A DNA stretch of 64,000 bases from Pseudomonas sp. B21-040. Lineage in GTDB: Bacteria > Pseudomonadota > Gammaproteobacteria > Pseudomonadales > Pseudomonadaceae. The notes under the pieces were generated by a model. The model was given only the letters and a program-made list of their open reading frames with translations, searched no databases and had not been told where the DNA came from. The position numbers and the translations under genes are program-made. Location of the stretch: positions 1,295,501-1,359,500 of the forward strand of contig NZ_CP087176.1 in NCBI RefSeq assembly GCF_024748695.1, written 5' to 3'. Shown here piece after piece: positions 1-8,166 of the stretch. Each line of letters begins with the position of its first letter. Positions within the stretch are counted from its first letter, which is position 1.

Positions 1-2120
1 CGGTGCAGTTTGCCCCACTGCCAGGCGTTGTGATTGCCACCCAACTGACTGTCACCGGCGTTGATCGCCGCTGCCAGGCTGCGGGCGAGGATCGCCGGCT
101 TGTCTTCTTTCTGCGGTGTGCGCGCGTCATCCCAGAACGGGCTGTCTTCGCGCCCCAGCAGGTGATCGGCTTGAGCGGCGTAGGACAACTTGCCGTTGGC
201 CACAAAGGCCTTCCACGCCGGGCTGCTTTGCGGGCCAAGTTCGTCGAGGAAGATCTGTTTCATGCTTTCTTGCAGAAACAATTCATAAATCGCTGCATCG
301 GCAGAGGTCGTGCTGAGCTTGCCGTCGAACGCCATCAGGCGGGTATAGGCCTCGCGAGCCTTGCCGCGATCGGCATCCGGTAGCGCTTCGATCGCCTGTT
401 TGAGCGGCTGGGACATGCCCGGTGCTTCAAACATTTTCTTCAGTTTGGCGGCGAACGTGGTGGTCTGGTCGTATTGCATCGCGATCACGCTGCGCGTGTC
501 GTGTTTACCCGCGCCGGCCAATTCGGCCATACGCTCGCCACGTTCCGGTGCCGCCCACGAATTGGACAATTGCATTCCGTAGCCATGGGGAATGACGCGC
601 TGATTGGCGGTGCCGAGCCAACCTTGCGCCGGATCCTGGTCGTAAGGGTGCAGCATCGGATCGGCGTAGCCGTCCCAGTCGTAGCGACCTTCCCAGCCCG
701 GCGACGGCAACAGGCCTTCGCCCTCACGGCGGTTCGGGTAGCGACCGGTGACTTGCCAGCCGATGTTGCTGGCGTCGGCGAAGACCAGGTTCAGGGCGAT
801 GGCGCGGATTTCGCGGCTGGCGTCCGACGCTTTCTCGACGGTCTGGGCGCGGGACAGGTCGAAAAACGCATCCAGGGTTTTATCGTCGGTGAAGTTCGGC
901 ATTTGCAGGGCCAGGCCGAAACCATTGGCCAGCGTCGTGCCTTGGGCGCTATTGAGCAGCGGACCGTGACGGGTTTCGTACACCACTTCGCGAATCGGAC
1001 GCTGGCCTTTGACGAAGTAGGTTTCGTTACGCACGATCGCTGGTTGCCATTTGCCGGCCACTTCATAGGTGAGGCCGTTGCCCTGGCGTTTGATCTTTTC
1101 CAGGAACAGGTCCTGGTTGTCGCCCATGACGGTGGTCATGCTCCAGGCGACTTTGCCGTTAAAACCACCGAGCACCATCGGTAAACCGGCAATGGTCACG
1201 CCCGAAGCCTGATATTTCGGCGCGCGGATCTGCACGTAACTGAACAGCGACGGCACGCCCAAGGGGCCATGACTGTCGCTGGCCAGCAGGCTTTTGCCAC
1301 TGCGGCTGCGTTGCGGGCCGATCGCCCAGTTGTTCGACGAGGTCGTGCCCGACAGATTCAGGTCGGACAGTTGGCCGGTGGCCTTGCTGATTTCAGCCAG
1401 CCCCGGGATGGCGCCGTTGAGCTTGATGCCCTGAAGTTTTTCGGCTTCGGCCAGTGGCAGTTTTTCATCGGGCGCGGACGGTGTCAGCCAGGCGAGTTTG
1501 TCGGTGGTGACGGTCTGAGCCAGCATCAGCGAGGAAATTTCTTCCGGCAGGTTGGCCGATTGACTGAAATTCAACAGGCAGAAAATCAGCGCCGAATCTT
1601 CCGGTTTCCAGTATTCAGGCTTGTAACCGGTGGCCGCGAGATCGGCTGGCAGCTTGTCGCGGTAGCGGAACAGGTAGGCGTTGACGCCGCGCGCATACAC
1701 TTCGAAGAAGCGCTTGAGACGCGGCGAAGAGGCTTTGTACAACTCACCGGCGTTTTTCTTCAGATTGACCGCGCGCATGTAGCGGTCGGCGTCCAACAGG
1801 TCGGCACCGGACATTTCTGCCAGGCGACCTTCGGCCAGCAGGCGCAGGGTGACCATTTGCGTGATGCGGTCACTGGCGTGAACGTAACCCAGGGCGAACA
1901 ACGCATCGTGGAAGCTGTTGCTTTCGATCAGCGGCATGCCCATGGCATTGCGGCGCACCGAAACGTTCTGCGCCAAGCCCTTGAGCGGCTGCACACCGGA
2001 AGTTGGCGGGAGGGTGTCCTGAGCGTTCCGGGTCTGACAACCGGTCAGGCTCAAAACACCGGCCACTGCTGCGGCAACGCCGAACCGGGGAAGAAAATGT
2101 GTGAGGGCTGGCGAGGCCAT
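1..2120 (-). CDS. Penicillin acylase family protein (3' end cut by window edge)
   Basis: This is an N-terminal-nucleophile amidohydrolase of the penicillin/acyl-homoserine-lactone acylase family. Such enzymes are made as one precursor and cut themselves into alpha and beta subunits in the periplasm. The start at 2120 has a good AGGAG upstream and opens a signal sequence ending in a lipobox-like LSLTGC, so it may be a lipoprotein. The motif SSNNWAIG at about residues 261-268 marks the beta-subunit start, with Ser262 as the probable nucleophile. About 706 codons are visible and the C-terminus lies outside the window. The substrate (beta-lactam, N-acyl-homoserine lactone or other amide) cannot be told from sequence. 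Confidence 0.88.
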   Translation of the reverse strand, partial: MASPALTHFLPRFGVAAAVAGVLSLTGCQTRNAQDTLPPTSGVQPLKGLAQNVSVRRNAMGMPLIESNSFHDALFALGYVHASDRITQMVTLRLLAEGRLAEMSGADLLDADRYMRAVNLKKNAGELYKASSPRLKRFFEVYARGVNAYLFRYRDKLPADLAATGYKPEYWKPEDSALIFCLLNFSQSANLPEEISSLMLAQTVTTDKLAWLTPSAPDEKLPLAEAEKLQGIKLNGAIPGLAEISKATGQLSDLNLSGTTSSNNWAIGPQRSRSGKSLLASDSHGPLGVPSLFSYVQIRAPKYQASGVTIAGLPMVLGGFNGKVAWSMTTVMGDNQDLFLEKIKRQGNGLTYEVAGKWQPAIVRNETYFVKGQRPIREVVYETRHGPLLNSAQGTTLANGFGLALQMPNFTDDKTLDAFFDLSRAQTVEKASDASREIRAIALNLVFADASNIGWQVTGRYPNRREGEGLLPSPGWEGRYDWDGYADPMLHPYDQDPAQGWLGTANQRVIPHGYGMQLSNSWAAPERGERMAELAGAGKHDTRSVIAMQYDQTTTFAAKLKKMFEAPGMSQPLKQAIEALPDADRGKAREAYTRLMAFDGKLSTTSADAAIYELFLQESMKQIFLDELGPQSSPAWKAFVANGKLSYAAQADHLLGREDSPFWDDARTPQKEDKPAILARSLAAAINAGDSQLGGNHNAWQWGKLH

Positions 2121-2215
2121 GGCAAAGCTCCTGCGGGGGTAAAGGCGCAATAAAGGCGCTACGTTAGTGAGCAGGAGGAGGGCGCGCAAGCGGCGACGGG
2201 GTTATTTCTTTATGA

Positions 2216-2240
2216 CGGTCGTTCCCACGCTCTGCATGGG
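2216..2240. repeat. Fragment of the GTTCCCACGC palindromic repeat
   Basis: The stretch GTTCCCACGCTCTGC followed by a degraded right arm is a decayed half of the element that is intact at 49441-49540 and 53878-53979. Confidence 0.6.
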
Positions 2241-2313
2241 TATGCCTTGCCTGTAAGAAGAGGTGATGCTGAAGTGTGTGAAATTCAATCACCACTGTTT
2301 GAGAAAAACCGGC

Positions 2314-2865
2314 ATGGAGCTCAAGACCAACGCAGCGCTAATCATCATCGATCAACAAAAAGGTATTTTGCATCCTAGGCTCGGTCGCCGAAATAACCCT
2401 CAGGCCGAGGCGCGGATTCTGGATTTATTGAGCCATTGGCGTCGAACCGGGCGACCGGTGATTCATGTGCAGCATCTGTCTCGTTCACCGGATTCGGTGT
2501 TCTGGCCGCAACAGTCAGGCGTGGAATTCCAGGAGCGGTTTGAGCCACAGGCCGGCGAACAGTTGATCCAGAAACAGGTGCCGGATGCCTTTTGTGCCAC
2601 GGGGCTGGAGGGTCGTTTGCGTGACGTGGGGATTTCTCAACTGGTGATTGTTGGCGTGGCGACCCATAACTCGGTGGAGTCCACGACGCGAACCGCCGGT
2701 AATCTGGGGTTTGAAACGTGGGTTGCGGAGGATGCGTGCTTTACCTTCGACAAGGCGGACTATTTTGGAAACGTGCGTTCAGCCGAGGACGTGCATGCGA
2801 TGTCGCTGGGGAATTTGCAGGGCGAATATGCGACGGTGGTGAGTACTGCGCAGATCCTGGCTTGA
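2314..2865 (+). CDS. Isochorismatase-fold (cysteine hydrolase family) protein, Cys replaced by Ser
   Basis: A 183-residue single-domain protein with the isochorismatase/nicotinamidase fold. Asp13 (in IIIDQQKG) and Lys87 match the catalytic Asp and Lys of the family. The position that is the nucleophilic Cys in most members (T-x-x-C-V) is Ser120 in THNSVEST, so the usual thiol chemistry of nicotinamidases and ureidohydrolases is not available. True isochorismatases also lack this Cys, but their siderophore or phenazine partner genes are absent here. I chose the ATG at 2314 because the fold begins right after it; an in-frame ATG at 2263 would add 17 unlikely residues. It stands alone between an outward-facing gene and a REP. 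The substrate is unknown. Confidence 0.82.
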   Translation: MELKTNAALIIIDQQKGILHPRLGRRNNPQAEARILDLLSHWRRTGRPVIHVQHLSRSPDSVFWPQQSGVEFQERFEPQAGEQLIQKQVPDAFCATGLEGRLRDVGISQLVIVGVATHNSVESTTRTAGNLGFETWVAEDACFTFDKADYFGNVRSAEDVHAMSLGNLQGEYATVVSTAQILA

Positions 2866-2882
2866 GATTGATCTTTGGGGCC

Positions 2883-2910
2883 TCTTCGCGAGCAGGCTCG
2901 CTCGCGAAGA
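2883..2910. repeat. REP-like palindrome (GCGAGCAGGCTCGC class)
   Basis: Imperfect palindrome CTTCGCGAGCAG/GCTCGCTCGCGAAG between two convergent genes. It matches one half of the pair at 21114-21208. Confidence 0.75.
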
Positions 2911-2946
2911 TGATTCAACAGGCGAAAAAAACTTTCGCCCGAAGCA

Positions 2947-3165
2947 TCAAGCGCCGTGGCACTTCTTGAATTTCTTGCCGTTGCCGCATGGGCAAGGGTC
3001 GTTGCGGCCGACGTCCTTCAGGGCATTGCGCACCGGTTCCTGGTGGGCGTGGCCACAGTTCGGGCCGTGAACATGGCCATGGTCGTGATCATGGTGGTCG
3101 TGATGGTCGTGATGGTCATGATCGTGGTTGCAGTCAGGGCCATGGACATGGGGTTGCTGGGTCAT
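2947..3165 (-). CDS. His-rich SEC-C motif small protein
   Basis: A 72-residue protein in two parts. Residues 1-42 are His/Asp-rich, with 16 of the protein's 17 histidines and two copies of a VHGPxCxH motif. Residues 50-72 hold a SEC-C zinc-binding motif ([17 protein letters not shown]), like the C-terminus of SecA. The whole protein therefore looks like a metal binder, possibly a zinc or nickel store or a metal-dependent adaptor. Its start codon overlaps the stop of the upstream WHy-domain lipoprotein gene by 4 bp (ATGA), so translation is probably coupled. No known enzyme domain is present. Its exact role is unknown. Confidence 0.8.
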   Translation of the reverse strand: MTQQPHVHGPDCNHDHDHHDHHDHHDHDHGHVHGPNCGHAHQEPVRNALKDVGRNDPCPCGNGKKFKKCHGA

Positions 3166-3656
3166 CGGGTTCGCTCCGGAATTAAATCGGCGGGGATTAT
3201 CACGCCATTGCGCGCCAGGTGCACGTCGTGAGGGATGAAAAAACCGGTTTTCAGTTCACCTTCCAGACGATAGGGGATGGGTTGATCGGGTTTTTTCAGC
3301 ATTTTCACCAGGTCTCGCACCTTGGGCCACAGATTGGTACGGATCGGCACTTTGAAATAGGCGCTGTGCTTGGGGCTCACCGTAAACCGGTGATCATGCT
3401 CGCCTTCGGTCAGCAGGATGTCGCCCAAGTGAATCCGGTATTCAAGGCCGCGCACGGTCAAGTCGCTGTCGTTGGGGTTGTCGATACGAAAGTGCAGGAG
3501 AAATTTTTGCTCCAACAGTTTTGCCCGCACGAGTTCGACCTTGACCAGATGCACCTCGGGGTCCGGTTCATCGTCGTCAAACCAGGACGCACACCCTGTA
3601 AGCCCCAGAAACAGGAGCAGGCTGAACAGATAAAGTGTGTGTCGCCGGGTGATCAT
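3162..3656 (-). CDS. LEA type 2 / WHy-domain lipoprotein
   Basis: A 164-residue lipoprotein. The signal peptide ends in [10 protein letters not shown], a clear lipobox, and the mature part begins with an acidic DDDEPDPE stretch. The rest resembles the WHy (water stress and hypersensitive response) domain of bacterial LEA-14-like proteins: an immunoglobulin-like beta sandwich around [15 protein letters not shown]. These proteins are linked to desiccation or stress in plants; the bacterial role is poorly known. The start at 3656 has GGGAG about 11 nt upstream and puts the signal peptide at the N-terminus; an upstream in-frame ATG at 3713 would add 19 residues. It overlaps the downstream SEC-C gene by 4 bp. 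Confidence 0.8.
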   Translation of the reverse strand: MITRRHTLYLFSLLLFLGLTGCASWFDDDEPDPEVHLVKVELVRAKLLEQKFLLHFRIDNPNDSDLTVRGLEYRIHLGDILLTEGEHDHRFTVSPKHSAYFKVPIRTNLWPKVRDLVKMLKKPDQPIPYRLEGELKTGFFIPHDVHLARNGVIIPADLIPERTR

Positions 3657-3676
3657 GGTCGTGTATCTCCCTTGAA

Positions 3677-3707
3677 CCTGTAGCAGTCTTCGGCAGCTGC
3701 TACAGGG
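3677..3707. repeat. REP-like hairpin (GTAGCAG...CTGCTAC class)
   Basis: CCTGTAGCAG and CAGCTGCTACAGG form a hairpin between two same-strand genes. It is the same class as the ends of the larger element at 25759-25901 and may also end transcription of the upstream gene. Confidence 0.6.
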
Positions 3708-3713
3708 TGTCAC

Positions 3714-4190
3714 TCAACTGTTGAAATACCCCGCGCAACACTTCTTGAATTTTTGCCCACTGGCGCAGGGGCAGGCGTCATTGCGTCCGGTCTTGAGTGG
3801 CACTGTGGGGTCGATGAAGTACCAGTGGCCGGCGTTCTGCACAAATGACGAACGCTCGCGGTGGCTATGTTCACCACCGCCATCGTGCCAGCGCGCGGTG
3901 AAGGTCACGAAGGCGTGTTCCGGTTGTCCGCCGAATACCTCTGAGCTTTCCACTTCCAGGCCCAGCCAGGTGCTTTGGGCGCTCCAGTCGCTGATGGACT
4001 GACGATTCAGGCCGGCCTGTTGGGCGGGCAGGGTGGTTGCCACCAGATAGTCGATCAACCCCAGCACGTAGGCGCTGTAGCGCGAACGCATCAAGGCTTC
4101 GGCACAGGGCGCCGGTTGCCCTGCGTGGTAATGACCGCAGCAGGCATCAAGCAGGGTGCCGCTGCCGCAAGGGCAAATGGATGTACTCAT
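3714..4190 (-). CDS. YchJ family protein with N- and C-terminal SEC-C motifs
   Basis: A 158-residue YchJ-type protein. The N-terminus has a Cys motif ([16 protein letters not shown]) and the C-terminus a second one ([16 protein letters not shown]), flanking an NTF2-like core with the family motif [11 protein letters not shown]. The double SEC-C layout is the family norm and suggests zinc binding. No catalytic function is established. I chose ATG 4190 because the first Cys motif begins directly after it; the longer reading from 4274 runs into the upstream gene. It lies 4 nt after the DUF6231 gene, so the two are probably cotranscribed. Confidence 0.85.
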   Translation of the reverse strand: MSTSICPCGSGTLLDACCGHYHAGQPAPCAEALMRSRYSAYVLGLIDYLVATTLPAQQAGLNRQSISDWSAQSTWLGLEVESSEVFGGQPEHAFVTFTARWHDGGGEHSHRERSSFVQNAGHWYFIDPTVPLKTGRNDACPCASGQKFKKCCAGYFNS

Positions 4191-4194
4191 TGCA

Positions 4195-4692
4195 TTACCA
4201 CCAGTATTTCCCGAAATTTTCCGGATTGGCCCAAAAGCGTGAATTGAGCCAGTCGGGTACTTGTTTGTATTCAAGCAGATCGTAGGTAAACAGGGTCAAA
4301 ACCTGTTCGTCGCGCTGGAAGCGTTCGCTGGCTTGCAGGGCCAGAGAGAAAAAATCCGTCTCCTGCCAACCACTGGCCGACAAGTCCGCCAGCACGGCAA
4401 TACGACTGGCGTTGAGGTTGCGAATCCCGCCGAGCAGGTTCAGGCCATCGCGCTTGGGCAAATGTTCGAGGCAGTCGACGGCCAGCGCCAGATCAAAGCG
4501 GCGCGCCGCCAATTCTTCCGGCAACGGGCCCGGTGCAGCGTGCGCTACACACGTATCCGGATGGGCCAGCTTGAAAGCTTCCAGCGCGGGGAACTCACTG
4601 GCACCGATCAGCAACAGTTGTGCGGGGGCATAGCGATCCAGCAAAGCGGCCAAAGCTTGTTGGGGCGTGCGCGAAGAAATACCTGCAATCAT
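4195..4692 (-). CDS. DUF6231 family protein (degenerate methyltransferase-like fold)
   Basis: A 165-residue protein of a family I associate with Pseudomonas (DUF6231). It has a Rossmann-type pattern, with [15 protein letters not shown] near residue 28 and [14 protein letters not shown] near residue 68, like the SAM-binding region of class I methyltransferases. It is short, and the glycine-rich SAM loop is reduced to GAS, so activity is doubtful. GAGGA stands 6 nt before the ATG at 4692. It is first in a probable operon with the YchJ-type gene. Confidence 0.7.
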   Translation of the reverse strand: MIAGISSRTPQQALAALLDRYAPAQLLLIGASEFPALEAFKLAHPDTCVAHAAPGPLPEELAARRFDLALAVDCLEHLPKRDGLNLLGGIRNLNASRIAVLADLSASGWQETDFFSLALQASERFQRDEQVLTLFTYDLLEYKQVPDWLNSRFWANPENFGKYWW

Positions 4693-4830
4693 CAAAGATC
4701 CTCATTCAGAACGCCAAGACTAGCCTGCCCAAACGTGCGGGCCTAGAGCGTGTTTGCAGCAAATACGCCAATCTGGCGTCAAGGCGAGATAAAACAGCGA
4801 TGGCCCATTGCTGGCGGAGTTTAAAACTCG

Positions 4831-4881
4831 GGTCTTTACTACCTGAATCGGTTCTAAGCCGATCCCTCAGGAGAAAACTAG
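4831..4881 (+). promoter_or_regulatory. 5' leader hairpin covering the ribosome binding site of the first OmpA lipoprotein gene
   Basis: Two stems fold here. CCTGA 4842-4846 pairs with TCAGG 4867-4871, and ATCGG 4847-4851 pairs with CCGAT 4859-4863, with a 7-nt loop and a CCC bulge. The outer stem takes in the first half of the AGGAG at 4869-4873. The block GGGTCTTTACT at 4830-4840 recurs before the next gene. Regulation by this fold is an inference. Confidence 0.55.
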
Positions 4882-5571
4882 ATGAGCATAGTTCGGACAG
4901 CATTACCCTTGGTTCTGCTCACCAGTGTGTTGACTGGTTGCGCAGGTTTGCAAAAAACCGACTGGCCGACCTGTGCGCTGGTCGGTGGTGTCGTAGGTGC
5001 GGGTCTCGGCGCGACCGAGAGCTCGGCATGGGCAGGCTATGGTGCGCTGCTTGTCGGCGGCACGGCAGCGGCCTATTGCTGGGTGCACGGTGATGGCGAC
5101 GAAGATGGTGATGGTGTACCGGACAGCCGCGACAAGTGCCCGGGCACACCTCATGGCGTGACCGTCGATGTCAACGGTTGCCCTCCACCGGCACCGGTGG
5201 TCGAAGAAGCCGTTGTGGTCAAGGAAGAAACCATCGTCATCCGCGATGTTCACTTCCAGTTTGATAAAGCCACGCTCACCGAATCGGACAAGGAGGTACT
5301 CAACAAAATTGCGACTCGCCTGAAAGCGGAAGCGCCTACCGCTCAACTGACCGTTACTGGCCATACCGACAGCGTGGGTAGCGATACCTACAACCAGAAA
5401 CTGTCGGATAAACGCGCCCACTCGGTGGTTGAATACCTCATCCAGGAAGGCGTACCACGCAGCAGCTTCGTGTCTGTCGTCGGTGCCGGTGAAAGCCAGC
5501 CAGTTGCCGATAACAAAACCGCTGACGGCCGCGCGCAGAACCGTCGCACGGAAATCAAAATCAACCGTTAA
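4882..5571 (+). CDS. OmpA family lipoprotein with thrombospondin type 3-like Ca-binding segment (copy 1)
   Basis: A 229-residue outer-membrane lipoprotein. The signal peptide ends in the lipobox VLTGCAG. A glycine-rich stretch follows at about residues 34-65, then an Asp-rich segment (DGDEDGDGVPDSRDKCPG) like thrombospondin type 3 calcium repeats. An OmpA-like peptidoglycan-binding domain fills residues about 120-229, with the family signature GHTDSVGSDTYN and the closing NRRTEIKI. It probably tethers the outer membrane to the cell wall. The next gene is a close paralogue in the same direction, so this is a tandem duplication. The leader carries an SD-covering hairpin. Confidence 0.9.
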   Translation: MSIVRTALPLVLLTSVLTGCAGLQKTDWPTCALVGGVVGAGLGATESSAWAGYGALLVGGTAAAYCWVHGDGDEDGDGVPDSRDKCPGTPHGVTVDVNGCPPPAPVVEEAVVVKEETIVIRDVHFQFDKATLTESDKEVLNKIATRLKAEAPTAQLTVTGHTDSVGSDTYNQKLSDKRAHSVVEYLIQEGVPRSSFVSVVGAGESQPVADNKTADGRAQNRRTEIKINR

Positions 5572-5607
5572 GTCTCCTCCGCTCCGCGGCTTGTATAGTC
5601 GCGGATG

Positions 5608-5661
5608 CGGGTCTTTACTCCTGTGTAACCGGTATAAGCCGGTAACACAGGAGCTTTCAAT
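5608..5661 (+). promoter_or_regulatory. 5' leader hairpin covering the ribosome binding site of the second OmpA lipoprotein gene
   Basis: A strong hairpin: CTCCTGTGT 5618-5626 pairs with ACACAGGAG 5645-5653, one A-A mismatch follows, then ACCGG 5628-5632 pairs with CCGGT 5639-5643 around a 6-nt loop. The whole AGGAG ribosome binding site lies in the stem, 8 nt before the ATG at 5662. No U-run follows, so this is not a terminator. GGGTCTTTACT just before it matches the leader of copy 1. TATAGT at 5594-5599 could be the -10 box. Confidence 0.65.
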
Positions 5662-6378
5662 ATGAGCGTTCTCACAAGGACCGTCTTGCCGGTTCTGCTG
5701 CTTGGCAGCCTGCTGACCGGTTGCGCTACTCACAGTGATGGCACCGCCCCCCTCAATCAACGTACCTGGCCGATCTGCAGTCTCATTGGCGGACTGGTCG
5801 GAGGTGGTTTGGGCGCTATCGAAAGTGGCAGTTGGGCGGCCGGAGGCGCAGCGCTCGGAATCTTGACCGGTGGCTTGATCTGTTATGCACAGGATGGCGA
5901 CGAAGATGGCGATGGCGTCTTCGATCGACGTGATCGTTGCCCCGATACACCAGCCAACACGCCCGTTGAACATCACGGTTGTCCGTTGCCGCAAACCCCG
6001 GTCAGCGCGCCTGCCGAACCTGCACAATCGGAAGTCGTCACCCTCAGTGATGCGGGCAACGTGCTGTTTGCATTCAACCAATCCGACCTGACTCCTGCTG
6101 CCAAGAGTGAGCTGGATGCGTTGATGCCCAAACTGCAAAGTGCCGATGTGGTGAGTATCAAGGTCGTTGGACATACTGACGGCGTCGGTTCGGATGTCTA
6201 CAACCAGTATTTGTCGGAACGTCGTGCCACCAGCGTGGCGGCCTATCTGATGGACCAAGGCCTGGACCCGAACAAAATCACCAGTGAAGGCAAGGGCAAA
6301 AGTGAGCCTGTGGCCGATAACGATACTGATGAAGGCCGCGCGAAAAATCGTCGCGTGGAATTGCACATCAACCGCTAA
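5662..6378 (+). CDS. OmpA family lipoprotein with thrombospondin type 3-like Ca-binding segment (copy 2)
   Basis: A 238-residue paralogue of the gene just upstream, with the same order of parts: lipobox (SLLTGCAT), glycine-rich GGLVGGGLGAIESG region, acidic DGDEDGDGVFDRRDRCPD segment, a Pro-rich linker, and a C-terminal OmpA domain with GHTDGVGSDVYN and NRRVELHI. It is expected in the outer membrane, bound to peptidoglycan. The 90-nt gap between the copies holds its own leader with the hairpin, which suggests separate control rather than simple readthrough. Why two copies are kept is not clear from sequence. Confidence 0.9.
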   Translation: MSVLTRTVLPVLLLGSLLTGCATHSDGTAPLNQRTWPICSLIGGLVGGGLGAIESGSWAAGGAALGILTGGLICYAQDGDEDGDGVFDRRDRCPDTPANTPVEHHGCPLPQTPVSAPAEPAQSEVVTLSDAGNVLFAFNQSDLTPAAKSELDALMPKLQSADVVSIKVVGHTDGVGSDVYNQYLSERRATSVAAYLMDQGLDPNKITSEGKGKSEPVADNDTDEGRAKNRRVELHINR

Positions 6379-6525
6379 GCCGCTAGCTAGAGCCATCGGT
6401 CGGTCAATGCGGCGGGCCGATGGCCATTCGGCGGACTTCATGACGATTTTTCCGTTGCCCTCTGGCGCACCCCTCGCACAAGCCGTTACTGTGCGCGCAA
6501 AGAATAATGATCAGCGGGGGAGCGT

Positions 6526-6804
6526 ATGAAGGTTTTTTGGGGGCTGGGGAAGCTATTGACCCTGCTGTTCTGGTGCATGGTGCTGGTCAATCTGCTCATG
6601 CCATTCATTTATCCGCTGCACCTGTTGGTCAATCTGGCGGGTGGTCTGCTGGCACTGCTCCATCTGCTGGAACTGGTGTTCTGCAACCGCAGCCTCAAAG
6701 GCCGTGCCCACCCTTGGCGCGATCGCCTCAAGATTGCCCTGTTCGGCGTGTTCCACCTGCAAACCATCCCGGCTCCCTCCGCATCGAAGGCTTCCCATGC
6801 GTAA
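6526..6804 (+). CDS. DUF1145 domain-containing membrane protein
   Basis: A 92-residue protein with two predicted membrane segments (residues about 7-30 and 32-52) and a basic C-terminal tail. Length and pattern (WCMVLVNLLMPF, LLELVFCNRSL) match the DUF1145 family, whose function is unknown. GGGGGAG lies 4 nt before the ATG. Its end overlaps the start of the collagen-like gene by 8 bp, so the two are probably translated together. Confidence 0.82.
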   Translation: MKVFWGLGKLLTLLFWCMVLVNLLMPFIYPLHLLVNLAGGLLALLHLLELVFCNRSLKGRAHPWRDRLKIALFGVFHLQTIPAPSASKASHA

Positions 6805-7555
6805 TTTCTGTCTGCTCGCCGCTTTTATCAGTCCATTGGCCTGCGCTCAGGTTGTCAGTGTCGAAGCCAACTCGTTGATGCGCTTGCCCAACACGGCCAG
6901 CACGCTGCAGTTGGAGCGTCTGGAAGTCGCCGATTACGCCACGCTGTTGATCCCCTCTAACGTGACCGAAGTGACGGTGGGTGAATTGCACCTGGGGCGT
7001 GAAGCGCGAATTGCCATTGTGCCGAGTGAGCAAGCGCTGGAGCTGAAAGTCCATCGCGCCGAAATGTCTGAAGGCAGCCAGATTACCGCGAGGGGCGCAC
7101 CGGGAAGTTTCCAGAAGGCTGCACGCTCGGGACGCAACCTGAACTTGCAGATCAAGGCATTGAATGCCCCGCAATTGTCGGTCGATGCTCGTGGCGGCGC
7201 CGGTGCACCAGGTTTTTTTGGTCTTGATGGCGCCAATGGCCAGGCAGCGGGTTGCACCTGGGGGCAGGCCGGTCACGGCGCCGATGGCAGCAACGGCAGT
7301 GATGGTCAGCCGGGGGGCGCAGGTGCGCTGGTAAGGCTGGAAGTGCCGCGCGATTACCCGGCGGATAAAATCAAGGTGCAGGTCGCTGGCGGTGCCGGTG
7401 GCCTGGCAGGTCCTGGCGGCAAGCCGGGAGCAGGTGGCAAAGCCAAAGGCTGTCTCGTGTACAAGACTGATGGCGGCAAAAGTGGCCGTTCGGGTGCGGA
7501 CGGCCAGCCTGGTCCTGCCGGCGCGGCGGGTTCGGTGACGATTCAGCGTCTCTAA
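6797..7555 (+). CDS. Collagen-like, glycine-rich secreted protein
   Basis: A 252-residue protein with a signal peptide ending near ACAQV. Residues about 20-125 look like a beta-rich domain. From about residue 130 it turns into Gly-rich, collagen-like sequence (for example GLDGANGQAAG and GADGQPGPAGAAG), interrupted by a 40-residue non-repetitive stretch. Two cysteines (GCTW and KGCLVY) flank that region and could pair. I cannot assign a function; a surface or matrix role is plausible. The start at 6797 follows GAAGG and lies inside the end of the DUF1145 gene. Confidence 0.72.
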   Translation: MRNFCLLAAFISPLACAQVVSVEANSLMRLPNTASTLQLERLEVADYATLLIPSNVTEVTVGELHLGREARIAIVPSEQALELKVHRAEMSEGSQITARGAPGSFQKAARSGRNLNLQIKALNAPQLSVDARGGAGAPGFFGLDGANGQAAGCTWGQAGHGADGSNGSDGQPGGAGALVRLEVPRDYPADKIKVQVAGGAGGLAGPGGKPGAGGKAKGCLVYKTDGGKSGRSGADGQPGPAGAAGSVTIQRL

Positions 7556-7571
7556 AGAACGACCGGTTGCT

Positions 7572-7596
7572 CGTTCCCACGCAGAGCGTGGGAACG
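7572..7596. repeat. GTTCCCACGC palindrome
   Basis: CGTTCCCACGC and GCGTGGGAACG form a perfect 11-bp hairpin with loop AGA between two convergent genes. It is a single hairpin of the element found complete at 49441 and 53878, and is well placed to end transcription from both sides. Confidence 0.75.
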
Positions 7597-7602
7597 ATCG
7601 AC

Positions 7603-8067
7603 TCAGAACATCGGCCGGGCCGCGGCAATGGCCACCAACAACAGACCCACGATCAAATTGATCCCCACCAACCGTCGAATCCTTCCGAGTACCGCAGCAC
7701 CCGCCGGCCAATCCTGTGCCGTCACCGCTGTGCGCAACTCCGGCAGCATCAACGCCTGAATCCGGATAAACAGCGCCGTCATCACCACGTACAGCCCCAT
7801 CATCACCTGCACATAGCGCGGTGCGGCCTCGAAACCGGCGAATTGCAGATGAATCATGCCGACACCACTGATCGGCAACAGCACCACCGCGACCCAGACC
7901 CAGCGGAAAAAACCCTGGAACACTTCCACCCACAGCTTCAACCGCGCGGGGCCTTCCAGCGCCTTCACGGCAGCGGGACGCAAGACCATCCAGGCGAAAA
8001 ACATGCCGCCCACCCACACTAGGGCGGACAGGACATGCAGGGTATAAACGATGCCAAAAGGTGTCAT
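7603..8067 (-). CDS. CopD family membrane protein
   Basis: A 154-residue protein with four predicted membrane helices, matching the CopD-like domain (copper-resistance D family). An early HVLSALVWVGGMFFAWMVL segment has the conserved His and Trp of the family. CopD-like proteins of this short type are found without other cop genes and may carry copper or haem-related functions; transport has not been shown for most. No copC or copAB lies nearby. The ATG at 8067 opens directly on the first helix. Confidence 0.78.
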   Translation of the reverse strand: MTPFGIVYTLHVLSALVWVGGMFFAWMVLRPAAVKALEGPARLKLWVEVFQGFFRWVWVAVVLLPISGVGMIHLQFAGFEAAPRYVQVMMGLYVVMTALFIRIQALMLPELRTAVTAQDWPAGAAVLGRIRRLVGINLIVGLLLVAIAAARPMF

Positions 8068-8166
8068 TGAGGTACTCCGTTCTGCGCGGGATTCATTAGC
8101 GGGGTATGATAGCGGCCGAACCGAACTACTGAAAATTTATCCAGCGTTTTTTGCGCCCGACAATCC

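Noticed and set aside
2314..2865. EntB or PhzD-type isochorismatase
   Set aside because: The missing Cys fits, but there are no siderophore or phenazine genes nearby and no aryl-carrier domain.
6384..6427. GCCATCGG...CCGATGGC hairpin after the second OmpA gene as a terminator
   Set aside because: The stem is real, but the loop is long and no T-run follows, so I did not list it as a terminator.
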